IMG/VR virus record: IMGVR_UViG_3300027806_000086
Span: 1-37,301 of that record
DNA from: a virus
Reading direction: 5' to 3' (one strand)
DNA: 37,301 bases
Under the pieces are notes generated by a model, which worked only from the letters and a program-made list of their open reading frames with translations, did not search any database and was not told where the DNA came from. Position numbers and translations under genes: made by a program. Positions within the stretch are counted from its first letter, which is position 1; every line of letters begins with the position of its first letter. Positions 7,456 through 15,106 of the stretch are shown in pieces.

Positions 7456-8121
7456 TTAACCGGCGATCGTTTGCCGGGCCGCGTTGATGGCCTTCAGCAG
7501 CTCCGCCTCGGCAGGGTCCCCCTGCTCGTCGTCGGAGTTGACGGCAGGTTCCCCCTGCATCGTCTTGAAACCGTGCGCCGCGATGGCCGTCGCAGCGCCG
7601 CGAGAAAATCCGAGCTGGTCGCGGAGCGCGCGCTCGAAGTCGCGCACCGTCTTGATCGAGTCCGATTTCGCGGACGTGATCCGCGCGGCCTCGTTCGCCG
7701 GGAACGTAACCGGCGAGACCTCCCACAGGTCGAGCTCGAGAAGCGACCGGATGCCGCTCTGCTCGTCGTAGGACGAGCGGACGGTCGAGAACCCGATGGA
7801 GAGACCGGAGAGCGCGCCCATCTTGATCAGCTCGAGCGCCTCGCGCCCGCGCTGCGTCCCGAGCGCGAGCTGCCCCTTGACGACGAGCCCGCGCTTGTCC
7901 TCGCGCATCTCGGTCCAGACGCCGATCGGCTCGTCCGGGTTGTGCTGCCAGAGCATCGCCGGGACGCGGCCCGACTTGAGCGTCTCCGCGAACGCGCCGG
8001 CGACGACGATATCGCCATACGAGTCGGTGTTCCCGAACACGGAACCGTAACCCTCGATGACGCCCTCGGCGCTCGCCTTGATCTCGGCGGCCACCCGCAG
8101 TTGCTTGCGTTCGATCTCCAT
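7456..8121 (-). CDS. Prohead maturation protease (HK97 gp4-like)
   Basis: This 221-residue protein belongs to the caudovirus prohead serine protease family. 'EGYGSVFGNTDSYGDIVVAG' is the conserved N-terminal motif, 'MLWQHNPDEPIGVW' contains the catalytic His, and 'GALSGLSIGFSTV' contains the catalytic Ser. 'LWEVSPVTFPANEAARI' completes the fold. It cleaves the capsid delta domain and scaffold during maturation. I chose ATG 8121 because GAGGTG lies six bases upstream; a GTG at 8130 in the same frame is possible. The C-terminal ~60 residues are helical and may be removed by self-cleavage. Confidence 0.94.
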   Translation of the reverse strand: MEIERKQLRVAAEIKASAEGVIEGYGSVFGNTDSYGDIVVAGAFAETLKSGRVPAMLWQHNPDEPIGVWTEMREDKRGLVVKGQLALGTQRGREALELIKMGALSGLSIGFSTVRSSYDEQSGIRSLLELDLWEVSPVTFPANEAARITSAKSDSIKTVRDFERALRDQLGFSRGAATAIAAHGFKTMQGEPAVNSDDEQGDPAEAELLKAINAARQTIAG

Positions 8122-8131
8122 CGTCGTCACC

Positions 8132-9322
8132 TCACGTGTTACCCTGCGCCGCGACCGAGCCGGCCGGCGCCATGTTTAGCGGCTGCAGATAGACGTCGCC
8201 GCCCTCGATCCGGTTCATATTCTCGAGCGACCGGATATCGTTTGCCGATAGCCACCCGTTCGCGCGCCCGATCGCATATGCGTCATAGCGCGACTTGATA
8301 TCGCCGCGCAGGAGTCCCTCGACGGAGTGCTCCGGATAGTAGAGACCCGGCGCCGTGAAGAGCGCCCGCGAGAGCGCCTGCTCCCAACGGACGAGCCACG
8401 GCCGGATGCAGTGCGTCAAAAACTCGATCGACTGATGCTCGATGTTCCCGAACGTCGCGCGCTCGAGGTCGCCGATCAAGTGCGGCGGAACCCGGAAGAT
8501 GCCGGCGATTTCCGATCGCTGAAACTTCCGCGTTTCGAGGAACTGCGCGTCGTCGAATGTCATCGCGATCGGTTCGACCTTCGCGCCCTCTTCGAGCACG
8601 ACCGTGCGGCGCGCGTTCCGCGAGCCGGCAAAGGTTTCGTTCCACGTATCGACGAACCGCTTGCGCGCGTCCGGGCCGAGCTTGCCTTGCAGCGTAACCG
8701 CGAGCGACGGCGTGGCATCGTTCGCGTAGAACCGGCCCGCGTATTCCTGCGTCGAGATCGCGACGCCGATCGTCTCGCGCGCGTCCTCGAGGACCGACCG
8801 CCCGACGATCCCGTCCGACGAGAGTCCGCGGAGGTGGAGGATTTCCTCCGGCGAGAACTCGCGCCGGCCGCCGGCGGTCTCGACCTCGTAGACGAGCGTC
8901 ATATCCGGCCGCTGCCGGACCGTTACCCGGTCGGGGTGTAGCGGGAGCAGCTCGGTCGCGCGCGACTCGCCGACCCAGTTGATATACGAATACGCGTTGC
9001 CGCGGAGGCAGAGATGCGCTTGCATCATCTCGCGCCATTCCATCGCGGTCTGGTACGCGTTCGGCGTGTCGTGCAAAAGCCGGTAGAGCGGGTGCGTGTC
9101 CGCGCGCTCTTTGCCGTTCGACGTCCGCCGGTAGATGTGGAGCGGCAACGACGCGACCGTCTCCGAGATCACCCGGACGCAACCGTAGACGGCCGCGACG
9201 CGCATCGAGCTCTCGGCGGTAACGGCCGCGCCCGACGAGCCGATCCGCGAGCGAGCGATCTCGCGCGCGATATCGTCGATGGTCGCCGCCTTGCGGCCGC
9301 GGAAAAAGTCGAGCCACGCCAT
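8132..9322 (-). CDS. Portal protein, HK97 family
   Basis: This 396-residue protein is a full-length HK97-type portal. Landmarks are 'AVYGCVRVISETVASLPLHI', 'HPLYRLLHDTPNAYQTAMEW', 'LRGNAYSYINW', 'FQRSEIAGIFRVPPHLIGDL' and 'FGNIEHQSIEFLTHCIRPWL'. Twelve copies form the DNA channel at one capsid vertex and bind the terminase during packaging. ATG 9322 overlaps the large-terminase stop (TGATG); GTG 9325 is an alternative one codon earlier. The protease gene follows after nine bases. Confidence 0.97.
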   Translation of the reverse strand: MAWLDFFRGRKAATIDDIAREIARSRIGSSGAAVTAESSMRVAAVYGCVRVISETVASLPLHIYRRTSNGKERADTHPLYRLLHDTPNAYQTAMEWREMMQAHLCLRGNAYSYINWVGESRATELLPLHPDRVTVRQRPDMTLVYEVETAGGRREFSPEEILHLRGLSSDGIVGRSVLEDARETIGVAISTQEYAGRFYANDATPSLAVTLQGKLGPDARKRFVDTWNETFAGSRNARRTVVLEEGAKVEPIAMTFDDAQFLETRKFQRSEIAGIFRVPPHLIGDLERATFGNIEHQSIEFLTHCIRPWLVRWEQALSRALFTAPGLYYPEHSVEGLLRGDIKSRYDAYAIGRANGWLSANDIRSLENMNRIEGGDVYLQPLNMAPAGSVAAQGNT

Positions 9323-11058
9323 CACAGCACCAGCAGTTCGTTGCTTTCGTACACGCTCGAGTCCTCCGCGTTAAGCGATGCGCGGGCGAATGCCATGAGA
9401 AGGCATACCATCCCGTCGATCTTTTCCGCGCTTCGCCGCTTGTCCGGCGCCAAGTTCATGTTCTGATCCCGCCGCGGAACGAGGTTGGCCGCGTTCCACG
9501 TGAGTACCGGGTCGCCGCCGTGCCGCAGTCGGCCGGAGACGTAGGCGCGCTCGAGCGCCTGAAACCCCGGATGAAAAGACTTCGGCCCCTGAACAAACTG
9601 GACCATCGGCATCCCGGCGGCGAGCAGCCGGTTGGTCAGGTCCGTTGCGTTCCACGGATCGAAGGCAACTTCGATCGGACGGAACCGCGCGACGTCCTCG
9701 AGTATGTCGCGCTCGACGAGCGCGTAGTCGGTAACGTCGCCCTCGGTCTGCGTCACGCGGCCCTCGGCGACCCAGCCCCGGTACGGGACCGAGCCGCGCT
9801 CCGTGCGCTGTGCGACCGCGGCCTCCGGGACCCAGTAGCGGCCCCACGTGTAGTAGACGCCCTCACGCTCGAAGAGCAGACGCCACGCGGTCATATCGCG
9901 CGTCGACGCGAGATCGAGAGCGGCCCAGCAGCGGGCGCCTTCGAGCTCGGAGAGGTTCACCTCTCCGGAGCAGCGTTTCCAGCGGCGGAGGTCGACCCAC
10001 GCCTCGGCGGCGGCGGCCGGCCGGTTAAGCCGCTTGATCCGGAACTCCGCGAGCGTTCCCGGCTGCGCCTTCGCCTCGGCCGCGTACTCGCGCATTTTCT
10101 CGAGCGAGACCGAGACGCCGAGCAGCGGGTTGGCCTTGATCCACTTCGACTCGTCGAAATCGTCGTCCGCGTCGTCGAGGGCGTAATAGACCGCGAGGTA
10201 GTGATCCGCCTCGACGAGTCCCTCGAGAACTTGCCACGCGAACTTGCGCTGCTCCGCCCACGGTCCCGGGTTTTCGTAACCTTCGGTCGTCGTGTAGAGG
10301 AAGAGCGGCGACTTGCGCGCGCCGGCAGCGGACCGCAGGACGTCGAACAGGTCGCGCGTCTTGTGCGCGTGTAGTTCGTCGAAGCAGAGCGCGGACGGGT
10401 TCAACCCGTCCTGCGTCGACGCCTTCGCGTTGATCGGCCGGAACGTCCCGCCGACCTCGTACCGCGCAATCGCGTTCGCGAACGGCTCGAGCGTGAACGC
10501 GTCCCGCAGGTCGGAGACTTTCTCGACCATGCGCTTGGCGACGCCCCAGACGATCCGCGCCTGATCTCCCGTCGTCGCCGCCGAGATGACCTGCGGCCCG
10601 ACCTCGGGCTCGGTACAGAAAACGTAGAGCAGGATGCCGGCCGCGAGCGCCGACTTGGCGTTCTTCCGCGCGACCGCGTAGAGCGCCGTCGTAAATCGCC
10701 GCGACCCGTCCGGATTTCGGAACCCGAAGAGGTTGCAGAGGAAGAACACCTGCGACGGCTCGAGCCGGATCGTCGGTGTCTCCCAGACGCCTTCGACGTG
10801 CGGCAACTGCTCGATGAACTCGCAAGCCGCGTTCGCCTGTTCCGGCGACCAGTAGAAGGGCGGCCGCTTGGCGCGCGCGCGTTTCAGGTCGCGGAGGAAC
10901 CGCTTGGCCGCGAGTCGAACGTATTTGCCGACCATCCGACCGGTCGAGTCCGCCGCCGCCTCTTCGGCGTAGGCGAGCGCGATCGCGACGTAATCACCCG
11001 GCGCCGCCCTCCGGCGCCTTGAACTTGCGGAACGGGTTGGACGGTTTGTCGTCGGCAA
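9322..11058 (-). CDS. terL: Terminase large subunit (HK97/P27-associated family)
   Basis: This ~578-residue protein is the packaging motor. The ATPase domain has 'VARKNAKSALAAGI' (Walker A-like, residues ~129-142) and 'ALCFDELHAHKTRD' (Walker B with Asp-Glu at ~227-228). The nuclease domain has acidic motifs 'AALDLASTRDMT' (~380-390), 'VAFDPWNATDLTN' (~464-475) and a distal 'KIDGMVCLLMAFARA'. It translocates DNA into the prohead and cuts it. The start is uncertain. TTG 11058 is the first available codon in this frame and would overlap the small-subunit gene by 65 bases; no ATG or GTG lies in the overlap before the conserved 'DYVAIALAYAEEA' segment. Confidence 0.95.
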   Translation of the reverse strand: MPTTNRPTRSASSRRRRAAPGDYVAIALAYAEEAAADSTGRMVGKYVRLAAKRFLRDLKRARAKRPPFYWSPEQANAACEFIEQLPHVEGVWETPTIRLEPSQVFFLCNLFGFRNPDGSRRFTTALYAVARKNAKSALAAGILLYVFCTEPEVGPQVISAATTGDQARIVWGVAKRMVEKVSDLRDAFTLEPFANAIARYEVGGTFRPINAKASTQDGLNPSALCFDELHAHKTRDLFDVLRSAAGARKSPLFLYTTTEGYENPGPWAEQRKFAWQVLEGLVEADHYLAVYYALDDADDDFDESKWIKANPLLGVSVSLEKMREYAAEAKAQPGTLAEFRIKRLNRPAAAAEAWVDLRRWKRCSGEVNLSELEGARCWAALDLASTRDMTAWRLLFEREGVYYTWGRYWVPEAAVAQRTERGSVPYRGWVAEGRVTQTEGDVTDYALVERDILEDVARFRPIEVAFDPWNATDLTNRLLAAGMPMVQFVQGPKSFHPGFQALERAYVSGRLRHGGDPVLTWNAANLVPRRDQNMNLAPDKRRSAEKIDGMVCLLMAFARASLNAEDSSVYESNELLVL

Positions 11059-11419
11059 TCGGTTTCACCTTCGAGCGCCACGCCGGCGAGAGACCGAACG
11101 CGGCGGCGAGCGTATTGAACTGGGCGAGCAGATGACCCGTCGGCGTCTCGCCGGCGGTCCAGAGCTGAACGATCTTTCCGTGTAGCGCGCAGAGATGCCC
11201 GAGCGCCCCGAGGTCGGCCTCGGACAGGAGCTTGTTTGCGACGAGCATCGGAGCGAGGCGCCCCCACTCCCGGGCGGCGTGCGCGTTCGGCAGCCAGTCC
11301 GGCGCGGCCGGCACCTCGGTCATCGGCGGCAACTCGAGGCCCGGTTCCGCCCGGCGGTCGGGCCGGTCGGTCCCGGCGATCACCTTAAGGGCGGACGGAC
11401 GTCGTGGAGGACCGGGCAT
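10994..11419 (-). CDS. terS: Terminase small subunit (P27 family)
   Basis: This 141-residue protein begins 'MPGPPRRPSALKVIAGTDRP', the signature start of the P27-type small terminase. 'PAAPDWLPNAHAAREWGRLA', 'LLSEADLGALGHLCALHG' and the C-terminal 'FGLSPAWRSKVKPIADDKPS' follow. It recognises the packaging site and loads the large subunit. It lies immediately downstream of a ~97-base non-coding stretch and an HNH gene, the cos-HNH arrangement of HK97-like phages, and overlaps the large-subunit gene. Confidence 0.92.
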   Translation of the reverse strand: MPGPPRRPSALKVIAGTDRPDRRAEPGLELPPMTEVPAAPDWLPNAHAAREWGRLAPMLVANKLLSEADLGALGHLCALHGKIVQLWTAGETPTGHLLAQFNTLAAAFGLSPAWRSKVKPIADDKPSNPFRKFKAPEGGAG

Positions 11420-11516
11420 CGTAAATCCTGTTTTGAGAACGTGACTTCGCCTAATTTCAGGTCCGGCGTCGGTCTAGGTCGTTTCCTCCCAGACTTTCGA
11501 CCCGCCCCCCGGGCTG
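11420..11516. other. Candidate cos (packaging start) region
   Basis: A 97-base non-coding stretch separates the HNH gene stop from the small-terminase start in an otherwise gapless operon. It has a C-run/GC-rich core (CCCGCCCCCCGGG, 11501-11513) beside a more AT-rich part (TCCTGTTTTGAG near 11427). HNH-terS is the standard cos neighbourhood in HK97-like phages. The exact cut and overhang cannot be read from one sequence. Confidence 0.5.
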
Positions 11517-11879
11517 TCAGCTCCGCGGGCGGGCGAACCCCTGCTCGCGGGCGGTCCGGCTCGAGTGGCACGGCCGGCAGAGCGCGCGGAGGTTCGCGGG
11601 ATCGTTGTTTCGACTGTCCCCGTCGATGTGGTCGACCTCGGTGGCGACGGTCACGCGTCCTGCCTGATTACAGAACCGACAGAGCGGCTCGCGCGCGAGG
11701 GCGGCCGGACGTATCCGGGTCTGCCACGCGTACCCGTAGCCGCGCTCTGCGGCTGTTCCTCGACGCAGGTCGAACCCCTTGCGCGCGTCGTTCCGATGCG
11801 CGTCGCAGTACCCGATCTTGCCGACGACGAGAGCCCGGCATCCGGGAGCGTTACACGGTCGAGGGGCGGCGGCTGGCAT
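11517..11879 (-). CDS. HNH homing-type endonuclease, terminase-associated
   Basis: This 120-residue protein has an N-terminal zinc-binding 'CNAPGCRALV...YCDAH', a central 'LCRFC', and the HNH core 'EVDHIDGDSRNNDPANLRAL' followed by 'CRPCHSSRTA'. The paired CxxC/CxxxC motifs and D-H...N...H residues are intact. Proteins of this kind next to terS (HK97 gp74 is the model) assist specific cos cleavage by the terminase. ATG 11879 overlaps the preceding stop (TAATG). Confidence 0.93.
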   Translation of the reverse strand: MPAAAPRPCNAPGCRALVVGKIGYCDAHRNDARKGFDLRRGTAAERGYGYAWQTRIRPAALAREPLCRFCNQAGRVTVATEVDHIDGDSRNNDPANLRALCRPCHSSRTAREQGFARPRS

Positions 11880-12142
11880 TATCCGTTGAACGCGCGGACG
11901 CAGACGTTACGGTTGAGGACCTCGCCCGTCGAGAGAGTCGCGACTGCCTCGAGTTGGTACGTCCGGCCGTGCACGACGCCCGAGACTCGGACCGTCGAGA
12001 TCGCGCCGTTGATACCCTGCGACGTGAGCGTGAGGCCCGGGATCGCGTTGTACGTGACCGAGACGAGCGTCGCGTTGCCGAGGTCGCCCCATTCGATCGA
12101 GACGTTGGCGCTATCGCCCGGGTCGAGGTTGATGATGCTCAA
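11879..12142 (-). CDS. Small Ig-like phage structural protein
   Basis: This 87-residue beta-rich protein begins 'MSIINLDPGDSANVSIEWGD' and continues with 'TYNAIPGLTLTSQGINGA' and 'VVHGRTYQLEAVATLSTGEV'. The DPGDS..y.idW...L start followed by alternating strands, 'sG...G.tY.l...v.ts.G', is a recurring small phage protein pattern with a predicted Ig/FN3-like fold. It is usually thought to be virion-associated. It overlaps the repeat-protein gene by four bases (ATGA-type coupling). Confidence 0.65.
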   Translation of the reverse strand: MSIINLDPGDSANVSIEWGDLGNATLVSVTYNAIPGLTLTSQGINGAISTVRVSGVVHGRTYQLEAVATLSTGEVLNRNVCVRAFNG

Positions 12143-12846
12143 TGCACTTTCTCCGATCGGCCGCTCGCCGAGACTCGCGTCGTCGACGTGACGCGCACCC
12201 GGGCGAGCCGGTGCGTCGGCGGCATGTAGGGCGCGCTGCCGTAGGACTCGAGCGTGATCGACCCGAGGGTAATCGACGCCTGTCCGTTAACCGCGAGCGC
12301 GCCCGTCGCCGAGGCGAGGACGTCCGCGAGCGTTATCGCCGCCGAGCCGCGGATATCGACGCGGCCGGTCGAGCTCGTCGAGACGTCGCCGAGGGTCGTC
12401 GAGAGAGCTCCCGAGACCCGGAGCGCGCCGGTCGCCGAGACCGATACCGGGCCGAGCGTCGCCGCGAGGGTGCCGCTGTTCGTCGCCTGTAGCGTTCCCG
12501 TCGCCGCGATCGAGACCGCGCCGAGCGTTATCGCGCTCGAGCCGGCGATCCGGAGAGCGGCGGTCGAGGTTAGCGCGACGTCGCCGAGCGTTACCGCCGA
12601 CGTCGCCGCGATGCGGACCGTTCCGGTCGCCGCGAGGGAGATCGCGCCGAGCGTCGCGTCGAGCGAGCCCGAGGCGGAGGCGCCGGCGGTTCCGTTCGCC
12701 GAGAGCGTAACGTCGCCGAGCGTTACCGACGACTCGCCCGCGATAAGGAGCGCGCCGTCGGACGAGAGCGTAACGTCGCCGAGGGTAACGGAGAGCGCGC
12801 CCGAGACCGATCCGGCCGCTGTCTGATTCAGCAGCAGGAGCAGCAT
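12139..12846 (-). CDS. Repeat-rich putative virion (fibre-like) protein
   Basis: This 235-residue protein is built mainly from about ten imperfect ~20-residue units with the pattern 'G.L.ATLG.VSLAATG.LRI' or 'SAVTLGDVTLSSTG', spanning residues ~10-200. A different C-terminal tail '...RLARVRVTSTTRVSASG' follows. The short strand-turn periodicity (Thr-Leu-Gly-x-Val/Ile every ~20 residues) suggests a beta-solenoid or stacked-strand fibre. ATG 12846 lies one base past the TGA of the small gene upstream. Position between Q and terminase implies late expression. No enzymatic motif. A virion fibre or decoration role is inference. Confidence 0.6.
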   Translation of the reverse strand: MLLLLLNQTAAGSVSGALSVTLGDVTLSSDGALLIAGESSVTLGDVTLSANGTAGASASGSLDATLGAISLAATGTVRIAATSAVTLGDVALTSTAALRIAGSSAITLGAVSIAATGTLQATNSGTLAATLGPVSVSATGALRVSGALSTTLGDVSTSSTGRVDIRGSAAITLADVLASATGALAVNGQASITLGSITLESYGSAPYMPPTHRLARVRVTSTTRVSASGRSEKVH

Positions 12847-12847
12847 C

Positions 12848-13027
12848 TCAATCCTCCGGCGGCGGCGGTTCTAGTCGCGGGACGTGGTCAACGAAAATCG
12901 GCGCCGAAGCGACGAGCGAGCCCGGCAGTTGCGAGAGGTCGTAGTCGTCGGGAAAGGTGACGACCTGCGGCGCCACGTAGACGTTCCCCTCGACCGCCGC
13001 CTGGGCATCGAACCGAAGCATCTGCAC
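12848..13027 (-). CDS. Small late phage protein (59 aa)
   Basis: A 59-residue reading frame fits exactly between two late genes: GTG 13027 lies 12 bases after the TAA of the 507-residue gene, with GGAG about six bases upstream, and its TGA abuts the next ATG (TGAGATG). The protein reads 'MQMLRFDAQAAVEGNVYVAP' at the start and ends with a Pro-rich acidic tail 'RLEPPPPED'. ATG 13021 is an in-frame alternative without as good a ribosome site. I do not recognise it. Virion-associated or assembly role by context only. Confidence 0.6.
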   Translation of the reverse strand: MQMLRFDAQAAVEGNVYVAPQVVTFPDDYDLSQLPGSLVASAPIFVDHVPRLEPPPPED

Positions 13028-13039
13028 GGCGGCGCTCCA

Positions 13040-14563
13040 TTACGCGAAGAACAAGTCGCCGACGACCTCGTTTGCGCCGACCGCGGTCGCGTCGGCGTCC
13101 GCGGCGCCGGTAACGATCGTCAGACCGATGCCGGTCGAGAACGCGATGCCGCCCTCGAGCGTGAAGTTGGAAATGCCTCCGGGCGGGATGGCGATCGTGC
13201 GAACGACGCCGGTGCCGGCCGTCGGCGTGGTCGTCTGATTGTGCAGTTTGACGTAGCGCCACGCCGCGGAGTTGTTCGAGAGCGACCACCCGAGGACGCG
13301 GCCCGCCGAACCTTTCACGCTTGTCGCGTTGGTCGTCGCGGCCGAGACGATATGCGCGCCGCTCGCCGCGCCGGTCGCGTTCGCGCGGTACTGCTGGCCA
13401 ACGTCGCCCGCGAGGTTAGTACCCGCAGCCAGCGCCGGCGTGTTGGTCGCCAGCGACACCGGCAACGTCGCCGGTAGTACGATATTGACGGGCAGCGGCG
13501 CGTTCGATCCCTGCGGCCGCACGCCGGCGAGGAACATCGGCACGTTCGCGACGTCCTCGACGGCAACAAAGCCGACAGTCCACGTCGTCGACGACGCCGG
13601 GTTGGTCGTTCCGTTGTAGGCCCAAAGGTAAAAATGGAGCTCTACGTCGTCGTCGGGCAGGTTTTCGATACGCGACGCGCGGGTGTTGAAGTTCGGCGCC
13701 GTGGCGGTCGCGACGAGAGCGTCGGCCCAGTTCGCGTTGCGGCCGTCGGCATACGTTTGCATGACGTGGCCGGCGGTCGCCGTCGTGTTGATCGTCGCCG
13801 TCGTGTTGCCGGTATTCCAGCCGCGGCGCTGCGAGTCGACGCCGGCCTGCGTGGCCGTCGTGCCGGAGTAAAGAGTCCAAAAGTAGTTCCAGCCGAAGAG
13901 GTCGACCGTGCACGAACCGCTTGCGGGCCAGCCCGCGACGGTGAAGTTGATCGTGTTCGCGTCCGGGATCGACGCGATCGCGTAGCGCCCCGGAACGCCG
14001 TTCGCGCCGGTGATTGCGCCGACCATCATCGACTGACCGACGTTCGCCGCGGTGAAGCCGTGCGCCGCCTTGGTGACGCTGATGCTCGTCGCGGAGTTGA
14101 TCGTGCAGGACAGGCCCTCGCCGACGAGATCGGCGAGCATGACCGCGAAATTGTTTTGCGCGATGCGCTGCGAGAGGATCGTCTTGTGACGCGCGAGGAA
14201 CGCGCCGCGGAACGTCCGGGTGCTTCGCGCGAGGAACTCGGAATTGGCCGTCGTACCGGCTGCGACGACGAGGTTAGACGAGGACTGCGACACCGTAACG
14301 CCGGTACCCGCCCGCCGTTGCGTAAACTCCGGCGCAAGCAAGCTCGAGCCGACGTCCGCAAAGCCGACCGACCAAACGTCGGCCGGCACCTGACGAACGA
14401 TCGCGCCCGCGTCCGTCGCGAGCGGGTTGTCGCCGCGCACGCGCATATGCGTCGTCGAGTCGGCGAGTCCGTCGGTCAGCTTGATGCGCTGATACTGGAC
14501 GCCGGCGATATCGTCGGTGGCGGCGATCTCTCCGGCGCCCGGCAGCGTTACGTTGTCGGCCAT
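13040..14563 (-). CDS. Large putative structural protein
   Basis: This 507-residue protein starts 'MADNVTLPGAGEIAATDDIA' then 'GVQYQRIKLTDG', an N-terminus often seen on phage virion proteins. Thr/Ala/Asn-rich beta sequence follows, with an aromatic 'FGWNYFWTLYSG' patch near residue 225. The last ~110 residues ('GRVLGWSLSNNSAAWRYVKL', then 'IPPGGISNFTLEGGIAFSTG') look like a compact beta-sandwich, as in several phage decoration or receptor-binding proteins. It has no signal peptide or catalytic motif. It lies in a five-gene group between the late promoter and the terminase. A head-fibre or appendage role is likely but unproven. Confidence 0.65.
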   Translation of the reverse strand: MADNVTLPGAGEIAATDDIAGVQYQRIKLTDGLADSTTHMRVRGDNPLATDAGAIVRQVPADVWSVGFADVGSSLLAPEFTQRRAGTGVTVSQSSSNLVVAAGTTANSEFLARSTRTFRGAFLARHKTILSQRIAQNNFAVMLADLVGEGLSCTINSATSISVTKAAHGFTAANVGQSMMVGAITGANGVPGRYAIASIPDANTINFTVAGWPASGSCTVDLFGWNYFWTLYSGTTATQAGVDSQRRGWNTGNTTATINTTATAGHVMQTYADGRNANWADALVATATAPNFNTRASRIENLPDDDVELHFYLWAYNGTTNPASSTTWTVGFVAVEDVANVPMFLAGVRPQGSNAPLPVNIVLPATLPVSLATNTPALAAGTNLAGDVGQQYRANATGAASGAHIVSAATTNATSVKGSAGRVLGWSLSNNSAAWRYVKLHNQTTTPTAGTGVVRTIAIPPGGISNFTLEGGIAFSTGIGLTIVTGAADADATAVGANEVVGDLFFA

Positions 14564-14570
14564 CGGTCTC

Positions 14571-14978
14571 TCAGGCGTTCGGAGCGGTAAGCGTGAAGCC
14601 GGTCACGGTGAACTGCTGGCCGGCCGCGAACACCACGTTGTCGACCGTCATGTCGCCGCCGCCGCCCGTCGCGGTAACGGTCCCCTGCCCGTGGCAGGTC
14701 GTACCGTCGGACGCGTAGAGGCGGAAGTGCGCTGCGGTTCCGGCCGCGTCGGCCGACGAGTCGACCCACGATCCGGACAGCGCTTTCGTTCCGCCGGAGG
14801 CGGCGGCCATCCAGTCCGACGGGAGGTTGATCGTCGCGAGGACGGTCCCGGCGTCGGCGGCGGCGCAGTTCGCGGGAGCGGCGCCGGTGCGGATGCGGAG
14901 GATCGCGCTCGCGCCGGCGGCGGTCTCGATCGCGTCGAGAAGCGCATTGCGGACGGTCGTCGAGAGTTGGAGAGGCAT
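14571..14978 (-). CDS. Putative phage structural protein, first late gene
   Basis: This 135-residue protein is the first gene after the putative late promoter and terminator. It has a helical start 'MPLQLSTTVRNALLDAIETA', then 'ILRIRTGAAPANCAAADAGT', 'INLPSDWMAAASGG' and 'AGTAAHFRLYASDG'. It ends with strands around 'FAAGQQFTVTGFTLTAPN'. This family, with its 'LrIrTGapPa...GtvLA...l', 'GtA.hfRl' and 'G..f.vtgf.lt' landmarks, recurs in phages of Proteobacteria next to structural genes. Role probably in the virion; the exact place is unknown. ATG 14978 has GAGG upstream. Confidence 0.7.
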   Translation of the reverse strand: MPLQLSTTVRNALLDAIETAAGASAILRIRTGAAPANCAAADAGTVLATINLPSDWMAAASGGTKALSGSWVDSSADAAGTAAHFRLYASDGTTCHGQGTVTATGGGGDMTVDNVVFAAGQQFTVTGFTLTAPNA

Positions 14979-14990
14979 GATCGGACCTCG

Positions 14991-15020
14991 GAAAAGAAAA
15001 AACCCGCCGGAGGGCGGGTT
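14991..15020 (-). terminator. Rho-independent terminator (tR'-like)
   Basis: On the minus strand AACCCGCC (15020-15013), a four-base loop and GGCGGGTT (15008-15001) are followed by TTTTCTTTTC. It sits about 40 bases downstream of the candidate late promoter and directly before the first structural gene. This is where lambda carries tR', the terminator overcome by Q. Confidence 0.88.
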
Positions 15021-15030
15021 CGTTTGTAGT

Positions 15031-15045
15031 GGGGCGCGACGCCCC
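15031..15045 (-). other. Short hairpin in late leader
   Basis: GGGGCG (15031-15036) and CGCCCC (15040-15045) form a six-base stem with a three-base loop between the candidate -10 element and the terminator. It would lie at the very start of the late transcript, where pausing needed for Q loading occurs in lambda-type systems. Confidence 0.5.
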
Positions 15046-15056
15046 GAGTTAAGCGG

Positions 15057-15085
15057 ACGTTAGCGTCTAGACGTCTAGGTGTAAA
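15057..15085 (-). promoter_or_regulatory. Candidate late promoter (pR'-like)
   Basis: On the minus strand TTTACA (15085-15080) is a good -35 (5 of 6 to TTGACA). A 17-base spacer leads to TAACGT (15062-15057), a weak -10. It lies just after the Q-like gene and ahead of the terminator and first structural gene. The spacer contains the perfect palindrome CTAGACGTCTAG. Confidence 0.6.
15067..15078. promoter_or_regulatory. 12-bp palindrome between -35 and -10 (possible Q-binding site)
   Basis: CTAGACGTCTAG is a perfect palindrome filling most of the promoter spacer. GTCTAGAC occurs overlapping it (15065-15072) and again at the end of the Q-like gene (15105-15112). Lambda Q binds DNA between the -35 and -10 of pR', so this is a plausible recognition site for the local Q protein. 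Confidence 0.5.
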
Positions 15086-15106
15086 GCCCTCGACGTGCGA
15101 TAGAGT

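Noticed and set aside
12254-12826. 190-codon plus-strand frame with regular repeats
   Set aside because: The periodicity only mirrors the repeat protein encoded on the minus strand.
12139-12846. Repeat array resembling CRISPR or tandem DNA repeats
   Set aside because: The repeats are imperfect at DNA level, in frame, and code for a repeat protein; there are no spacers.
13634-14590. 318-codon plus-strand frame opposite the 507-residue structural gene
   Set aside because: Arg-rich low-complexity translation and no ribosome site; the minus frame fits the operon exactly.
14991-15020. Plus-strand terminator
   Set aside because: The stem is symmetric but the T-run is only on the minus strand.
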